Of a stretch of 17,290 nt of DNA, positions 7,218 to 14,960 are shown piece after piece. The translations under genes were made by a program, and so were the position numbers. Location of the stretch: the NCBI RefSeq assembly GCF_002321025.1, contig NZ_DCLL01000001.1, positions 1 to 17,290 of the forward strand, read 5' to 3'. The DNA comes from Acinetobacter lwoffii (lineage in GTDB: Bacteria > Pseudomonadota > Gammaproteobacteria > Pseudomonadales > Moraxellaceae). How positions within the stretch are numbered: position 1 is the first letter of the stretch; every line of letters starts with the position of its first letter. The notes beneath the pieces are model-generated. The model was not told the origin of the DNA and searched no databases. It saw nothing but the letters and a program-made list of their open reading frames with translations.

Positions 7218-8315
7218 ATGATTCAGTTAAAACAAAACTTTCAGCGCCAGCAAAAAAAATTGAAACACCTCAGCACCCGGGTGTTTAATGCCTCCTCACT
7301 GATCCTGTCGCAAAAAACCCCTTTTGAATATATTGCCGGCACCGAGTTTTGCAAGATTCGTTATTACGCTTCACCTGAGAAAAAGTATAAGGAGCCTCTG
7401 GTTTTCATCGCACCGTTAGCCATTAATATGGATATCTATGATCTGTATCCTTATCGCTCTCTGGTCAAGCATTTTCAGCATAGCGGTTTTGATGTCTATC
7501 TAGTGGAATGGAAACGCTTTAACTTTAAGCACCGTCACCTGAATTTTTTATCTTTTATCGATGCAGCCATTCCTCAATCCATTGAAACCATCTGCAAGCA
7601 TTCAGGCAGTCAGTTCATTTCCTTACACGGCTGGAGTATGGCTGGGGTGTTTGTCACGCTCTATACAGCCCTGCATTCGCCTGAACATGTCAAGAATCTG
7701 ATCGTGGTGGGCAGTCCTATCGACAGTTATGCGTCAGGACGTGTCGGCAAACTTTTTTCTACGACCAATAAACTGATTTCTAAAAATAAGAATTTGCAAC
7801 AGGCCATTCATCAAGGATTGATCCCGAAGCAATATATTCATACGCCGGGTATTGTAAATGCCTTGGGCTTTAAATTACTTGATCCGATTGGCTGGCTAAA
7901 AAGCCAGAAGCAGTTTTTGTTAAATCTAGATCATGTCGAAGATGTCTATGAACATGCCACCATGGGAAATTTCCTGAACAAGATGATCGATTATCCGGGC
8001 GGGATTAATCAGGACATGGTTCTGCATTTATGGCTGCAAAATCCTTTAAAATACGGTTCTATCACTTTAGATGGTCGTATTGTTGATCTTAAAAATATCA
8101 GCTGCTCCCTATTGGTAGGTGCAGGTCAAACCGACCAGATTGTCACAGAACAGTCAGCTAAGCCTTTGATGGAATTGACAAGTAGCCAGGATAGGACGTT
8201 TACTCTTATACCGGGTGGTCATCTTGGACTAATGTCGAACCAGAAAACAGCCAATACATTCTGGCCAAAAATGACGACCTGGCTGGTGCAGCGCTCCACA
8301 CGTCTTGATGCTTAA
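7218..8315 (+). CDS. PhaC-like alpha/beta hydrolase with serine nucleophile
   Basis: This 365-aa alpha/beta-fold protein resembles the PHA-synthase/PhaC superfamily in the region DVYLVEWKRFNF and in its overall order. The nucleophile elbow is H-G-W-S140-M-A-G, so the nucleophile is Ser rather than the Cys of true PHA synthases. The other triad members appear to be D306 (GAGQTDQIV) and H335 (IPGGHLGL). No signal peptide is visible. It is divergent from metZ, with a 142-nt shared intergenic region. The ribosome-binding site is weak. It probably acts as an esterase or thioesterase on acyl substrates, possibly polyester-related, which is inferred from the family only. Confidence 0.8.
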   Translation: MIQLKQNFQRQQKKLKHLSTRVFNASSLILSQKTPFEYIAGTEFCKIRYYASPEKKYKEPLVFIAPLAINMDIYDLYPYRSLVKHFQHSGFDVYLVEWKRFNFKHRHLNFLSFIDAAIPQSIETICKHSGSQFISLHGWSMAGVFVTLYTALHSPEHVKNLIVVGSPIDSYASGRVGKLFSTTNKLISKNKNLQQAIHQGLIPKQYIHTPGIVNALGFKLLDPIGWLKSQKQFLLNLDHVEDVYEHATMGNFLNKMIDYPGGINQDMVLHLWLQNPLKYGSITLDGRIVDLKNISCSLLVGAGQTDQIVTEQSAKPLMELTSSQDRTFTLIPGGHLGLMSNQKTANTFWPKMTTWLVQRSTRLDA

Positions 8316-8384
8316 AGCAGATTTCTCGCACCAGAAAAATATTAAAAATTATCAATAGATTTAAACATATTCAGAGGGTACAGC

Positions 8385-9257
8385 ATGATTCAATCAGTGG
8401 CATTTATCGGCCTAGGTGCAATGGGTTTTCGTATGGCAGCACATTTACCCAAGCATTTTGATACGGTCTATGTCTGGAACCGCAGCTTTAACAAGGCAGA
8501 GCAACATGCGGCTGAATATGGCACCCAAGCCGTCACACTGGAACAGGCCGTACAGGCAGATGTGATTTTTTCCTGCCTGCCAACTAGCGCTGACGTTGAA
8601 CGACTTCTGGAAAATCTGTCGCTTAAATCCGGTTCAGTCTGGGTCGACTGCACCAGTGGTGTACCGGATTCTGCCCAAAAATTGGCAGTACAATTGGCTA
8701 AACATGGGGTAATCTTTCTGGATGCACCGGTCAGCGGCCAAACCGTTGGTGCTGAGAATGGTACATTAACCGTGATGGTGGGCGGCAATGCAGAGGGCTA
8801 TGAAAAAGCCCTTCCTGCGCTGCAGGCATTTGGCAAGCTGATCAAGCATGTCGGTGAATCTGGCGCGGGTTTTGCAGTGAAAGCCGTAAATAATATGTTA
8901 ATGGCTGTAAACCTGTGTGCCGTCGCAGAAGGCTTTACTACACTGAAAGCGCATGGGGTAAACCTGCATGAAGCGCTGGATTGTATTAATGCTTCAAGTG
9001 GTAAAAGCATGGTGACTGAAACCGTTTTGCCGCAGCGTATTTTAAACCGCAGTTTTCCTGTAACCTTTGCCCTGCCACTCTTGGCCAAAGATACAGGCAT
9101 TGCAATCGACCTTGCGCGTGAAGCCAAACTTTCTGCGCCTATGCTCTCGTTGACCCAGAATCTGATTCAAGCGGCCAGCGATCTGTCGGATAAAAACAGT
9201 GATTTTTCCAGTGCTGTGAAAATGTATGAATCATGGAGTAATATTACCATCGAGTAA
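8385..9257 (+). CDS. Beta-hydroxyacid dehydrogenase (3-hydroxyisobutyrate dehydrogenase family)
   Basis: This 290-aa NAD(P)-dependent oxidoreductase has a Rossmann motif FIGLGAMG (7-14), the substrate-binding signature DAPVSGQTVGAENGTLTVM (113-131), and the catalytic lysine K166 with N170 in GESGAGFAVKAVNN. The Asn-Arg after the second strand (VYVWNRS) hints at NADP(H) preference, as in the glyoxylate/succinic-semialdehyde reductase and tartronate semialdehyde reductase groups. An AGAGGG ribosome-binding site precedes the ATG. It follows the hydrolase by 69 nt. No neighbouring valine- or glycolate-pathway gene fixes the substrate. Confidence 0.88.
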   Translation: MIQSVAFIGLGAMGFRMAAHLPKHFDTVYVWNRSFNKAEQHAAEYGTQAVTLEQAVQADVIFSCLPTSADVERLLENLSLKSGSVWVDCTSGVPDSAQKLAVQLAKHGVIFLDAPVSGQTVGAENGTLTVMVGGNAEGYEKALPALQAFGKLIKHVGESGAGFAVKAVNNMLMAVNLCAVAEGFTTLKAHGVNLHEALDCINASSGKSMVTETVLPQRILNRSFPVTFALPLLAKDTGIAIDLAREAKLSAPMLSLTQNLIQAASDLSDKNSDFSSAVKMYESWSNITIE

Positions 9258-9293
9258 TATCTCGCCATTGAATAATGATAACGAAACCTCATA

Positions 9294-9321
9294 TTGTGAC
9301 TAGTAGGCAGGCACATATAGT
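9294..9321 (+). promoter_or_regulatory. Candidate promoter of the YARHG-like gene
   Basis: TTGTGA (9294-9299), a 16-nt spacer and TATAGT (9316-9321) precede the ATG at 9344. The implied leader is very short and contains the AGAGGA ribosome-binding site. Confidence 0.4.
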
Positions 9322-9343
9322 GGATAACCCAGAGGAAACTCTC

Positions 9344-9613
9344 ATGACTAAGTTAAGTGTTGCAATTTTTGCTAGTGTTGCAACTTTTATTGGGGCAAGT
9401 GCTTTTGCAGCAACGCCAGAGCAAGAATGTCAAAAATTGAAAAATGACCATGATGTCATTTACGCATCTAAAGGTTTTTGCTTTAAAGACCCGGATGCAA
9501 AGGCGAAGTTTGGCAATGATAATTGCTATACAACTAAACCAAAATTTTCAGAAAAAGAGCAACAACGACTTGACGCCATCAAAGATCGTCAGAAAGAATT
9601 GAACTGTAAATAA
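9344..9613 (+). CDS. Secreted YARHG-like small protein
   Basis: This 89-aa protein has an N-terminal signal peptide (MTKLSVAIFASVATFIGASA, with probable cleavage after AFA at residue 22), so it is periplasmic or exported. The mature part contains IYASKGFCFKD (39-49) followed by CYTTKPKFSEKEQQRL, which resembles the YARHG extracellular domain, although the YARHG box itself is changed to YASKG. Four cysteines (29, 46, 61, 88) could form two disulfides. An upstream in-frame ATG at 9275 is rejected, because 9344 has AGAGGA seven bases before it and puts the signal peptide at the N-terminus. Role unknown. Confidence 0.82.
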   Translation: MTKLSVAIFASVATFIGASAFAATPEQECQKLKNDHDVIYASKGFCFKDPDAKAKFGNDNCYTTKPKFSEKEQQRLDAIKDRQKELNCK

Positions 9614-9645
9614 TTACAGTACACAATCACTTTCAAGGATTAGAC

Positions 9646-10059
9646 ATGCTTTACGATGATCAAAATATTTTTGCACGAATTATCCGCAACGAAATTCCTG
9701 CAATTAAAGTGTATGAAGATGATCAAGTTCTCGCTTTTATGGACATCATGCCTCAAGCTGAAGGTCACACGCTGGTCATCCCTAAAACACCTGCTATAAC
9801 ATTGCTTGATCTACCTCCTGACGCTGCTGCTTACACCATTCAAATTGTGCAAAAAGTTGCGCAAGCGATGGAAATAGCACTTGAAGTAAAAGGTATTGTA
9901 CTGATGCAACTTTCAGGCGCATCTGCTGGTCAGACTGTTCCGCATGTACATTTCCACCTCATTCCAAGTTCAGTTCATGAATTAGGCAAACATGCTTTAC
10001 ACATGGGTGATCAAGAAAAAATCCAAGCCTTGGCGGAAAGAATTAAAGCCGCACTTTGA
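9646..10059 (+). CDS. HIT-family nucleotide hydrolase/transferase
   Basis: This 137-aa cytosolic histidine-triad protein has the signature V-P-H100-V-H102-F-H104-L-I-P, whose middle histidine region carries the nucleophile. The N-terminal IFARIIRNEIPAIKVYEDD is typical of HIT proteins that cleave nucleoside phosphoramidates or AMP-linked compounds. The N-terminal zinc-binding cysteines seen in some HIT proteins are absent. It lies 32 nt after the small secreted protein gene, with AAGGA before the ATG, and ends in a strong terminator. The physiological substrate is not evident. Confidence 0.92.
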   Translation: MLYDDQNIFARIIRNEIPAIKVYEDDQVLAFMDIMPQAEGHTLVIPKTPAITLLDLPPDAAAYTIQIVQKVAQAMEIALEVKGIVLMQLSGASAGQTVPHVHFHLIPSSVHELGKHALHMGDQEKIQALAERIKAAL

Positions 10060-10074
10060 TTTAAAATAAATTCA

Positions 10075-10100
10075 AAAAATGGAGCTTCGGCTCCATTTTT
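10075..10100 (+). terminator. Rho-independent terminator after the HIT gene
   Basis: The stem GGAGC/GCTCC, extended by an A-rich/T-rich pairing to 11 bp, closes a TTCG tetraloop at 10086-10089 and ends in a T-run. It begins 16 nt after the stop codon. The A-rich left side means it may also work on the minus strand. Confidence 0.92.
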
Positions 10101-10152
10101 TATAAATACAGAATAAGAAAAGAAAGAATTAGCCTTCATATTTAATCCAAAC

Positions 10153-10208
10153 ACGTCACCAAACTGTCATTTATTGTTCACCTCGTTGTCACAAACATTA
10201 CAGATACT
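10153..10208 (+). promoter_or_regulatory. PhoB box and -10 element of the porin promoter
   Basis: Four 7-bp direct half-sites lie exactly 11 bp apart: ACGTCAC (10153), CTGTCAT (10164), TGTTCAC (10175) and TTGTCAC (10186). The last is followed by 10 nt and the -10 element GATACT (10203-10208), the same geometry as the E. coli phoA promoter as I recall it, where the Pho box replaces the -35. Transcription would start near 10215, giving a leader of about 100 nt. The pattern is directly visible. Control by PhoB is inferred from the known consensus. Confidence 0.8.
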
Positions 10209-10317
10209 GCATAGCAAGTTGGTGAGCTTTTGTAATTTTTTGTACTTAAGCAAACTAAAAAAGAAGTGTTAAGTAAGGCGAATGCCATTTAGAACCGTGT
10301 TTTGGAGAAATATCTCA

Positions 10318-11400
10318 ATGAAAAAATTACTTCTCGCTACTGCAGTAGCGGCTTTGGGGATGAGTGCAGCACAAGCAGCACCAACTTTGTATGGTAAACT
10401 GAACGTATCTATCGACCAAGTTGATAACTACGATTTCAAAGGTAACGATGTTTCTGAAGTAAGCTCTCATGCTTCACGTATTGGTGTAAAAGGTGAAGAG
10501 AAACTGACTGACAAGTTGTCAGCTGTTTATCAAGCTGAATGGGCTGTTTCTACTGATGGTTCTGGTTCAGATACTGACTGGAGTGCACGTAACCGCTTCA
10601 TCGGTCTTAAATGGGCTGGTTTAGGTACACTAAAAGCAGGTAACTACGATTCTTATTTCAAAACAGCTGCTGGCAGTGCTCAAGACATCTTCAACGATCA
10701 CACTCGTCTTGACATTACCAACATGATGCACGGTGAAGAACGTCCTAAAAATTCGATCGGTATCGAAACTGACAAAAAATTGCTTGGCGGCGTTCAATTC
10801 AACATTATGGCGCTACAAGGTGAAAATTCAGCTGCTCCTGGAGCTGGCACTTCTGGTGACGATAGTGCACGTGATGGCTTCGGTGATGGTATCTCAGCAT
10901 CTGTCCTATATGATAACAAAGACATTGGCTTATCTTTAGGCCTAGCAGCAAACTCTGCTGTTGAAGGTAAATATGTAGGTTTTGATGGTAAAAAATATAT
11001 TTCTGATGCTTTCCGTATCACTGGAGCTTATGACTTCTCTAAAGTGGGTATCAACGGCTTGACTTTAGGTGGTTTATGGCAAACCGCTGAACCATCTGAC
11101 GATCTAACCGCTGCTAAAGGCTTACAAGAAGATGCTTTCACAATTGCCGCTGCATATAAAATCGGTTCAACTCCATGGGTTGTAAAAGCTGAATACGCAA
11201 ATGCGAATACAGAATACACAGCTGGAACTACTTCTGTTGATCGTGACATCAATCAATACGGTCTTGGTGTAGATTACTACTTCAACAAACAAGCTCGTAT
11301 GTACGGTATCGTTGCTTCTCAAGAACGTGACTGGAAAACAGCTGCTGGTGAAGATGATACTATGACTGTATTCGGTCTTGGTATGGAATATAACTTCTAA
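10318..11400 (+). CDS. Outer-membrane porin, probably phosphate-starvation induced
   Basis: This is a 360-aa Gram-negative general porin. The signal peptide MKKLLLATAVAALGMSAAQA is cleaved before APTLYGKLNVS. The mature protein is a run of alternating amphipathic strands (for example SRIGVKGEEKL, ARNRFIGLKWAGLGTLKAGN), and it ends in Phe (GLGMEYNF), the BAM recognition signal. An in-frame ATG at 10282 is rejected because it adds 12 residues before the signal peptide, while 10318 has GGAG ten bases upstream. Codon use looks biased (GGT, CGT, AAC), suggesting high expression. The PhoB box upstream suggests a PhoE-like role in phosphate or anion uptake. Its substrate selectivity is not shown by sequence. 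Confidence 0.92.
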   Translation: MKKLLLATAVAALGMSAAQAAPTLYGKLNVSIDQVDNYDFKGNDVSEVSSHASRIGVKGEEKLTDKLSAVYQAEWAVSTDGSGSDTDWSARNRFIGLKWAGLGTLKAGNYDSYFKTAAGSAQDIFNDHTRLDITNMMHGEERPKNSIGIETDKKLLGGVQFNIMALQGENSAAPGAGTSGDDSARDGFGDGISASVLYDNKDIGLSLGLAANSAVEGKYVGFDGKKYISDAFRITGAYDFSKVGINGLTLGGLWQTAEPSDDLTAAKGLQEDAFTIAAAYKIGSTPWVVKAEYANANTEYTAGTTSVDRDINQYGLGVDYYFNKQARMYGIVASQERDWKTAAGEDDTMTVFGLGMEYNF

Positions 11401-11434
11401 GCCAAAAGCCATAGCACACTAAAGAATATTTTAT

Positions 11435-11467
11435 TTAAGTATGCTGATTTTTTGACCGCGTACTTAA
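11435..11467 (+). other. Hairpin in the porin 3' untranslated region
   Basis: TTAAGTATGC (11435-11444) pairs with GCGTACTTAA (11458-11467), with one G-T pair and a 13-nt T-rich loop. It lies between the porin stop and the terminator and may protect the mRNA 3' end. Confidence 0.5.
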
Positions 11468-11470
11468 CCA

Positions 11471-11500
11471 AAAAAAGACTACCTACGGGCGGTCTTTTTT
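11471..11500 (+). terminator. Terminator of the porin gene
   Basis: A-rich left side, AGACTACC, TACG loop, GGCGGTCT and a T-run. The stem has one G-T pair and one A-C mismatch. It is well placed about 70 nt after the porin stop. Confidence 0.8.
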
Positions 11501-11910
11501 ATTTCTCACGAATAGAGTATTTAAAACCATATCTGTATTATTTTCTTTTTAAAATCATTAAACCCTAATTAAAAAACAGATTAATCCTACTTAATACATA
11601 TTATTTCAAATACCAATTTTTAATAATATGCAACCATTTTGGTCAGATTTTTAGATAATACACAACTGTTTTAGTCAACTTTAAATATAATACATTACCA
11701 TTTTAGTTGGGATTAAAAACATTAACACAAAGCTTTTTAGTCTACTTTGAAGCAAATAAATATTAGTTTATTTTTTAACACTCACCAGAATAAGCTATTG
11801 TTTTTATTAATTTAAATAATATATTTTTACTTTAACTGTTTAATCTATTTATTTTTAGTTACTTTTTGTTTAATAATATCCATTATGTTTTAAAAAATAG
11901 GCTTATTTGC
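11501..11910. other. Long AT-rich non-coding region upstream of the cyd operon
   Basis: These 410 nt contain no credible gene. They consist of very AT-rich sequence and include the 32-bp periodic array at 11592-11762. The cyd operon promoter must lie here, but I cannot identify a convincing -35/-10 pair, nor an FNR/ANR box (TTGAT-N4-ATCAA). Confidence 0.6.
11592..11762 (+). repeat. Degenerate tandem array with 32-bp period
   Basis: The heptamer TAATACA or a close variant occurs at 11592, 11624, 11656, 11688 and 11723 (spacings 32, 32, 32, 35). A second core, TTTTRGTY, occurs at 11637, 11669, 11701 and 11735 (32, 32, 34). Units 11631-11662 and 11663-11694 are identical at 24 of 32 positions. 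Weaker echoes of the second core are at 11761 and 11853. The period is close to three DNA helical turns, so the repeats face the same side of the helix. This may be an array of protein-binding sites for cyd regulation, or a decayed tandem repeat. Confidence 0.7.
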
Positions 11911-12102
11911 ATGAGCTTAATACCCAAAGATTTTAACAAACGATTAGTTCGCGAGATAACAATCATATTAATAATTAAGATTGTTCTCTTATTGACGATT
12001 AAACATATCTGGTTTGACGCCCCTACTATTCCCAAAAATTTTGACTCTCAAGTTGCCGAGCACATTGCCGGCAGTCCTTCCCCAATCAAGGAGACACGTT
12101 GA
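11911..12102 (+). CDS. cydP: Putative cytochrome bd small subunit CydP
   Basis: This 63-aa protein has one transmembrane helix (about residues 14-34, ITIILIIKIVLLLTIKHIWF) preceded by a basic N-terminal segment (KDFNKRLVRE), followed by a short periplasmic-type tail. This matches the CydP family of putative small bd-oxidase subunits found upstream of cydAB in Acinetobacter and relatives. The ATG at 11911 is preferred over an in-frame ATG at 11866 because family members begin MSLIPKD. The stop TGA overlaps the cydA ATG by one base, giving translational coupling. The ribosome-binding site is weak. Confidence 0.82.
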   Translation: MSLIPKDFNKRLVREITIILIIKIVLLLTIKHIWFDAPTIPKNFDSQVAEHIAGSPSPIKETR

Positions 12103-13673
12103 TGATTTCTGAAAGCGTGGTCGATCTTTCGCGGTTCCAATTTGCAATGACCGCGATGTATCACTTTATTTTTGTTCCACTGACTTTAGGCCTGGCTTTT
12201 TTGCTTGCCATTATGGAAACCACCTATGTGATTTCCGGCAAAGAAATCTATAAAGACATGACCAAGTTCTGGGGAAAACTGTTTGGTATTAACTTTGCCT
12301 TAGGGGTAACCACCGGCCTGACCATGGAGTTCCAGTTCGGAACCAACTGGGCATATTACTCGCATTATGTCGGTGATATTTTCGGTGCACCGCTGGCGAT
12401 TGAAGGTTTGATGGCCTTCTTCCTTGAATCGACATTTATTGGCTTGTTCTTCTTTGGTTGGGATCGTCTGTCCAAAGTGCAACATCTGGCCGTAACCTGG
12501 CTGGTGGCTTTAGGCTCGAACATGTCCGCACTCTGGATTCTGGTCGCCAATGGCTGGATGCAAAACCCGGTCGGTTCGGCATTTAACTATGAAACCATGC
12601 GTATGGAAATGGTGGACTTTGCTGCACTGATTTTTAACCCGGTCGCTCAGGTTAAATTTGTGCATACCGTATCTGCCGGTTATGTCACAGGTGCTATTTT
12701 TGTACTGGCCATTTCAAGTTATTACATGCTGAAAAAACGTGACTTGCCGTTTGCACGCCGTTCTTTTGCCATTGCAGCCATCTTCGGGCTTGCCTCTACA
12801 CTTTCGGTGATTTTACTGGGTGATGAATCAGGTTATGAGCTGGGCGATGTACAGAAAACCAAACTGGCAGCAATTGAAGCAGAATGGGATACTCACCCTG
12901 CACCTGCACCATTTACTTTGTTCGGTATTCCGAATAAGGAAACCATGACTACAGATTATGCAGTGAAAATTCCTTATGTAATGGGTCTGATTGCTACACG
13001 TTCTACGACTGAACAAGTTACAGGTATTAAGGACCTGCTGGTTCAGCATGAAGCGCGTATCCGTAATGGTATGGTGGCCTATTCGCAACTGGAAAAATTA
13101 CGTGCTGGTGATCAGTCTCCAGAACTGAAAACCGCTTTTGAAGAAAGCCAAAAAGACCTCGGTTACGGTCTGCTGCTGAAGAAATACACGCCAAATGTCG
13201 TTGATGCCTCTGAAGAGCAAATCAAAGCAGCTGCTAAAGATACCATTCCACACGTACCAAGTCTGTTCTGGGCCTTCCGTGCCATGGTTGCTTCTGGCTT
13301 CTTGATGCTACTTCTATTTGCACTGGCAACTTTTGCGGTAGCAAAACGTAATGCTGAAAACAAACCATGGTTATTGAAATTTGCATTATTTGCACTTCCT
13401 CTGCCTTGGGTTGCTGCGCAAACTGGCTGGTATGTGGCAGAAGTAGGTCGTCAACCTTGGACCATTGGTGAGGTATTACCGACGCATCTTTCAGCATCAA
13501 GCTTAAGTACAGGTGATGTCTGGGGTTCAATCCTTGCATTGGCAGCATTCTATACCGTGTTACTGATTATCGAGATGTATCTGATGATCAAGTTCTCACG
13601 TCTTGGCCCAAGCTCACTGCATACCGGTAAATACCATTTTGAAAAGCTTGCAGCTGCAGAGAAGGCAAATTAG
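12102..13673 (+). CDS. cydA: Cytochrome bd ubiquinol oxidase subunit I
   Basis: This 523-aa inner-membrane quinol oxidase subunit carries hemes b558, b595 and d. It is closely similar in order to E. coli CydA with a two-residue N-terminal offset: H21 (MYHFIFVPL), E101 and E109 (IEGLMAFFLESTF), H188 (VKFVHTV), the Q-loop ESGYELGDVQKTKLAAIEAEW, the FRAMVASG segment with the heme-ligand Met, and GRQPWTIGEVLPT. The long Q-loop, including GYGLLLKKYTPNV, marks the L subfamily. The ATG at 12102 has AAGGAG eight bases upstream. A TTG one codon earlier is not needed. Oxidises ubiquinol at low oxygen without proton pumping. Confidence 0.97.
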   Translation: MISESVVDLSRFQFAMTAMYHFIFVPLTLGLAFLLAIMETTYVISGKEIYKDMTKFWGKLFGINFALGVTTGLTMEFQFGTNWAYYSHYVGDIFGAPLAIEGLMAFFLESTFIGLFFFGWDRLSKVQHLAVTWLVALGSNMSALWILVANGWMQNPVGSAFNYETMRMEMVDFAALIFNPVAQVKFVHTVSAGYVTGAIFVLAISSYYMLKKRDLPFARRSFAIAAIFGLASTLSVILLGDESGYELGDVQKTKLAAIEAEWDTHPAPAPFTLFGIPNKETMTTDYAVKIPYVMGLIATRSTTEQVTGIKDLLVQHEARIRNGMVAYSQLEKLRAGDQSPELKTAFEESQKDLGYGLLLKKYTPNVVDASEEQIKAAAKDTIPHVPSLFWAFRAMVASGFLMLLLFALATFAVAKRNAENKPWLLKFALFALPLPWVAAQTGWYVAEVGRQPWTIGEVLPTHLSASSLSTGDVWGSILALAAFYTVLLIIEMYLMIKFSRLGPSSLHTGKYHFEKLAAAEKAN

Positions 13674-13684
13674 GAGACTCACGC

Positions 13685-14830
13685 ATGATCGAATATGAAT
13701 TATTAAAAATCATTTGGTGGGTGCTGGTCGGCGTATTGCTGATTGGCTTTGCCCTCACCGATGGCTTCGATATGGGCTCCATGGCGATCATGCCATTTGT
13801 GGGCAAAAATGATAGCGAGCGCCGTGCAGCGATCAATACCATTGCGCCGCACTGGGACGGTAATCAGGTCTGGTTTATTACTGCCGGCGGTGCGTTATTC
13901 GCTGCCTGGCCAATGGTCTATGCAACTGCCTTCTCCGGCATGTACTGGGCCCTGCTACTAGTCCTGTTTGCCCTGTTTCTGCGTCCGGTCGGCTTTGACT
14001 ATCGCTCAAAGCTGGAAAATACCAAATGGCGCAATTCATGGGACTGGGGTCTAGCCATTGGTGGTGCAGTTCCTGCATTGGTCTTTGGTGTAGCTTTCGG
14101 CAACATGTTCCTGGGTGTACCATTTACTTTAGATGAAACTGTACGTTCTACTTATACAGGTAGCTTCTTTGCCCTGCTGAATCCGTTTGCAATTGTCTGT
14201 GGTCTGGTCAGTTTATCGATGCTGTGTGCACATGGTGGTGCATGGCTGATGTTACGCACAGATGGTGACCTACGTCAGCGTTCTGCCAAAGCAACGCAAA
14301 TCATGGGTCTGGTGTATTTGGCAACTTTCCTGGCAGCCGGTGCATGGTTGTATTTTGGTGGTATTCAAGGCTATACCTTGGTTACACCTTTTGATACCAA
14401 TGGTGTTGCCAATCCGCTTGCAAAAGAAGTATTGACCAATGCTAATCCAGGCTGGATGAACAACTATTCGACTTATCCAATCACGATGGCAGCGCCTATT
14501 GCCGGCATTTTGGGTGGCTTGATCATTGTCTTGGCAGCAGGTAAAAACAAAGCAGGCCTGAGCTTCCTGGGTTCATCTCTGGCTGTCATCGGTGCCATCC
14601 TGACTGCCGGTTTTGCCCTGTTTCCTTTCCTGATGCCTTCAAGCATTAACCCGGTTGCAAGTCTGACCATGTGGGATGCGGTATCTAGTAAAAATACCTT
14701 AACCGTTATGACCGTTGCTGCCTGTATCTTTGTTCCACTGATCCTGATCTATACCACTTGGTGTTATTACAAGATGTGGGGCGTGATTACCAACAAACAC
14801 ATTGAAGATAATTCACATAGCCTGTACTAA
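13685..14830 (+). CDS. cydB: Cytochrome bd ubiquinol oxidase subunit II
   Basis: This 381-aa polytopic membrane protein pairs with CydA. It begins MIEYELLKIIWWVLVGVLLI, then GFALTDGFDMG with the conserved acidic proton-path residues, HWDGNQVWFITAGGA, and RPVGFDYR. Its length matches E. coli CydB (379 aa). It starts 11 nt after cydA with TTAGGAGA upstream. CydB carries no heme but is required for assembly and quinol oxidation. Confidence 0.97.
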   Translation: MIEYELLKIIWWVLVGVLLIGFALTDGFDMGSMAIMPFVGKNDSERRAAINTIAPHWDGNQVWFITAGGALFAAWPMVYATAFSGMYWALLLVLFALFLRPVGFDYRSKLENTKWRNSWDWGLAIGGAVPALVFGVAFGNMFLGVPFTLDETVRSTYTGSFFALLNPFAIVCGLVSLSMLCAHGGAWLMLRTDGDLRQRSAKATQIMGLVYLATFLAAGAWLYFGGIQGYTLVTPFDTNGVANPLAKEVLTNANPGWMNNYSTYPITMAAPIAGILGGLIIVLAAGKNKAGLSFLGSSLAVIGAILTAGFALFPFLMPSSINPVASLTMWDAVSSKNTLTVMTVAACIFVPLILIYTTWCYYKMWGVITNKHIEDNSHSLY

Positions 14831-14855
14831 GGCTATGTCTTAAGGAGAGACAACT

Positions 14856-14957
14856 ATGTGGTATTTTGCTTGGATTCTGGGTGTACTGATGGCATGTTTT
14901 GCCAGTGTGATTGCTGCCATTTACATGGAACAACACCAAGACCTAGATGAGGAATAA
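14856..14957 (+). CDS. cydX: Cytochrome bd small subunit CydX
   Basis: This 33-aa single-helix protein begins MWYFAWILGVLMACFASVIA and ends in an acidic tail (QDLDEE). The MWYFAWILG start is the CydX hallmark. CydX stabilises the heme d/b595 centre of the CydAB oxidase. It starts 25 nt after cydB with AAGGAG nine nucleotides ahead of the ATG, and it is followed directly by ybgE. Confidence 0.96.
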   Translation: MWYFAWILGVLMACFASVIAAIYMEQHQDLDEE

Positions 14958-14960
14958 AAC

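Noticed and set aside
7218..8315. True PHA synthase
   Set aside because: The nucleophile is Ser, not Cys, and no PHA pathway gene is adjacent.
10733..10939. 68-codon frame inside the porin
   Set aside because: It is a shadow of the porin in another frame, with no independent support.
11820..11905. FNR/ANR box before the cyd operon
   Set aside because: No sequence close to TTGAT-N4-ATCAA is found. AT-rich stretches give only chance partial matches.
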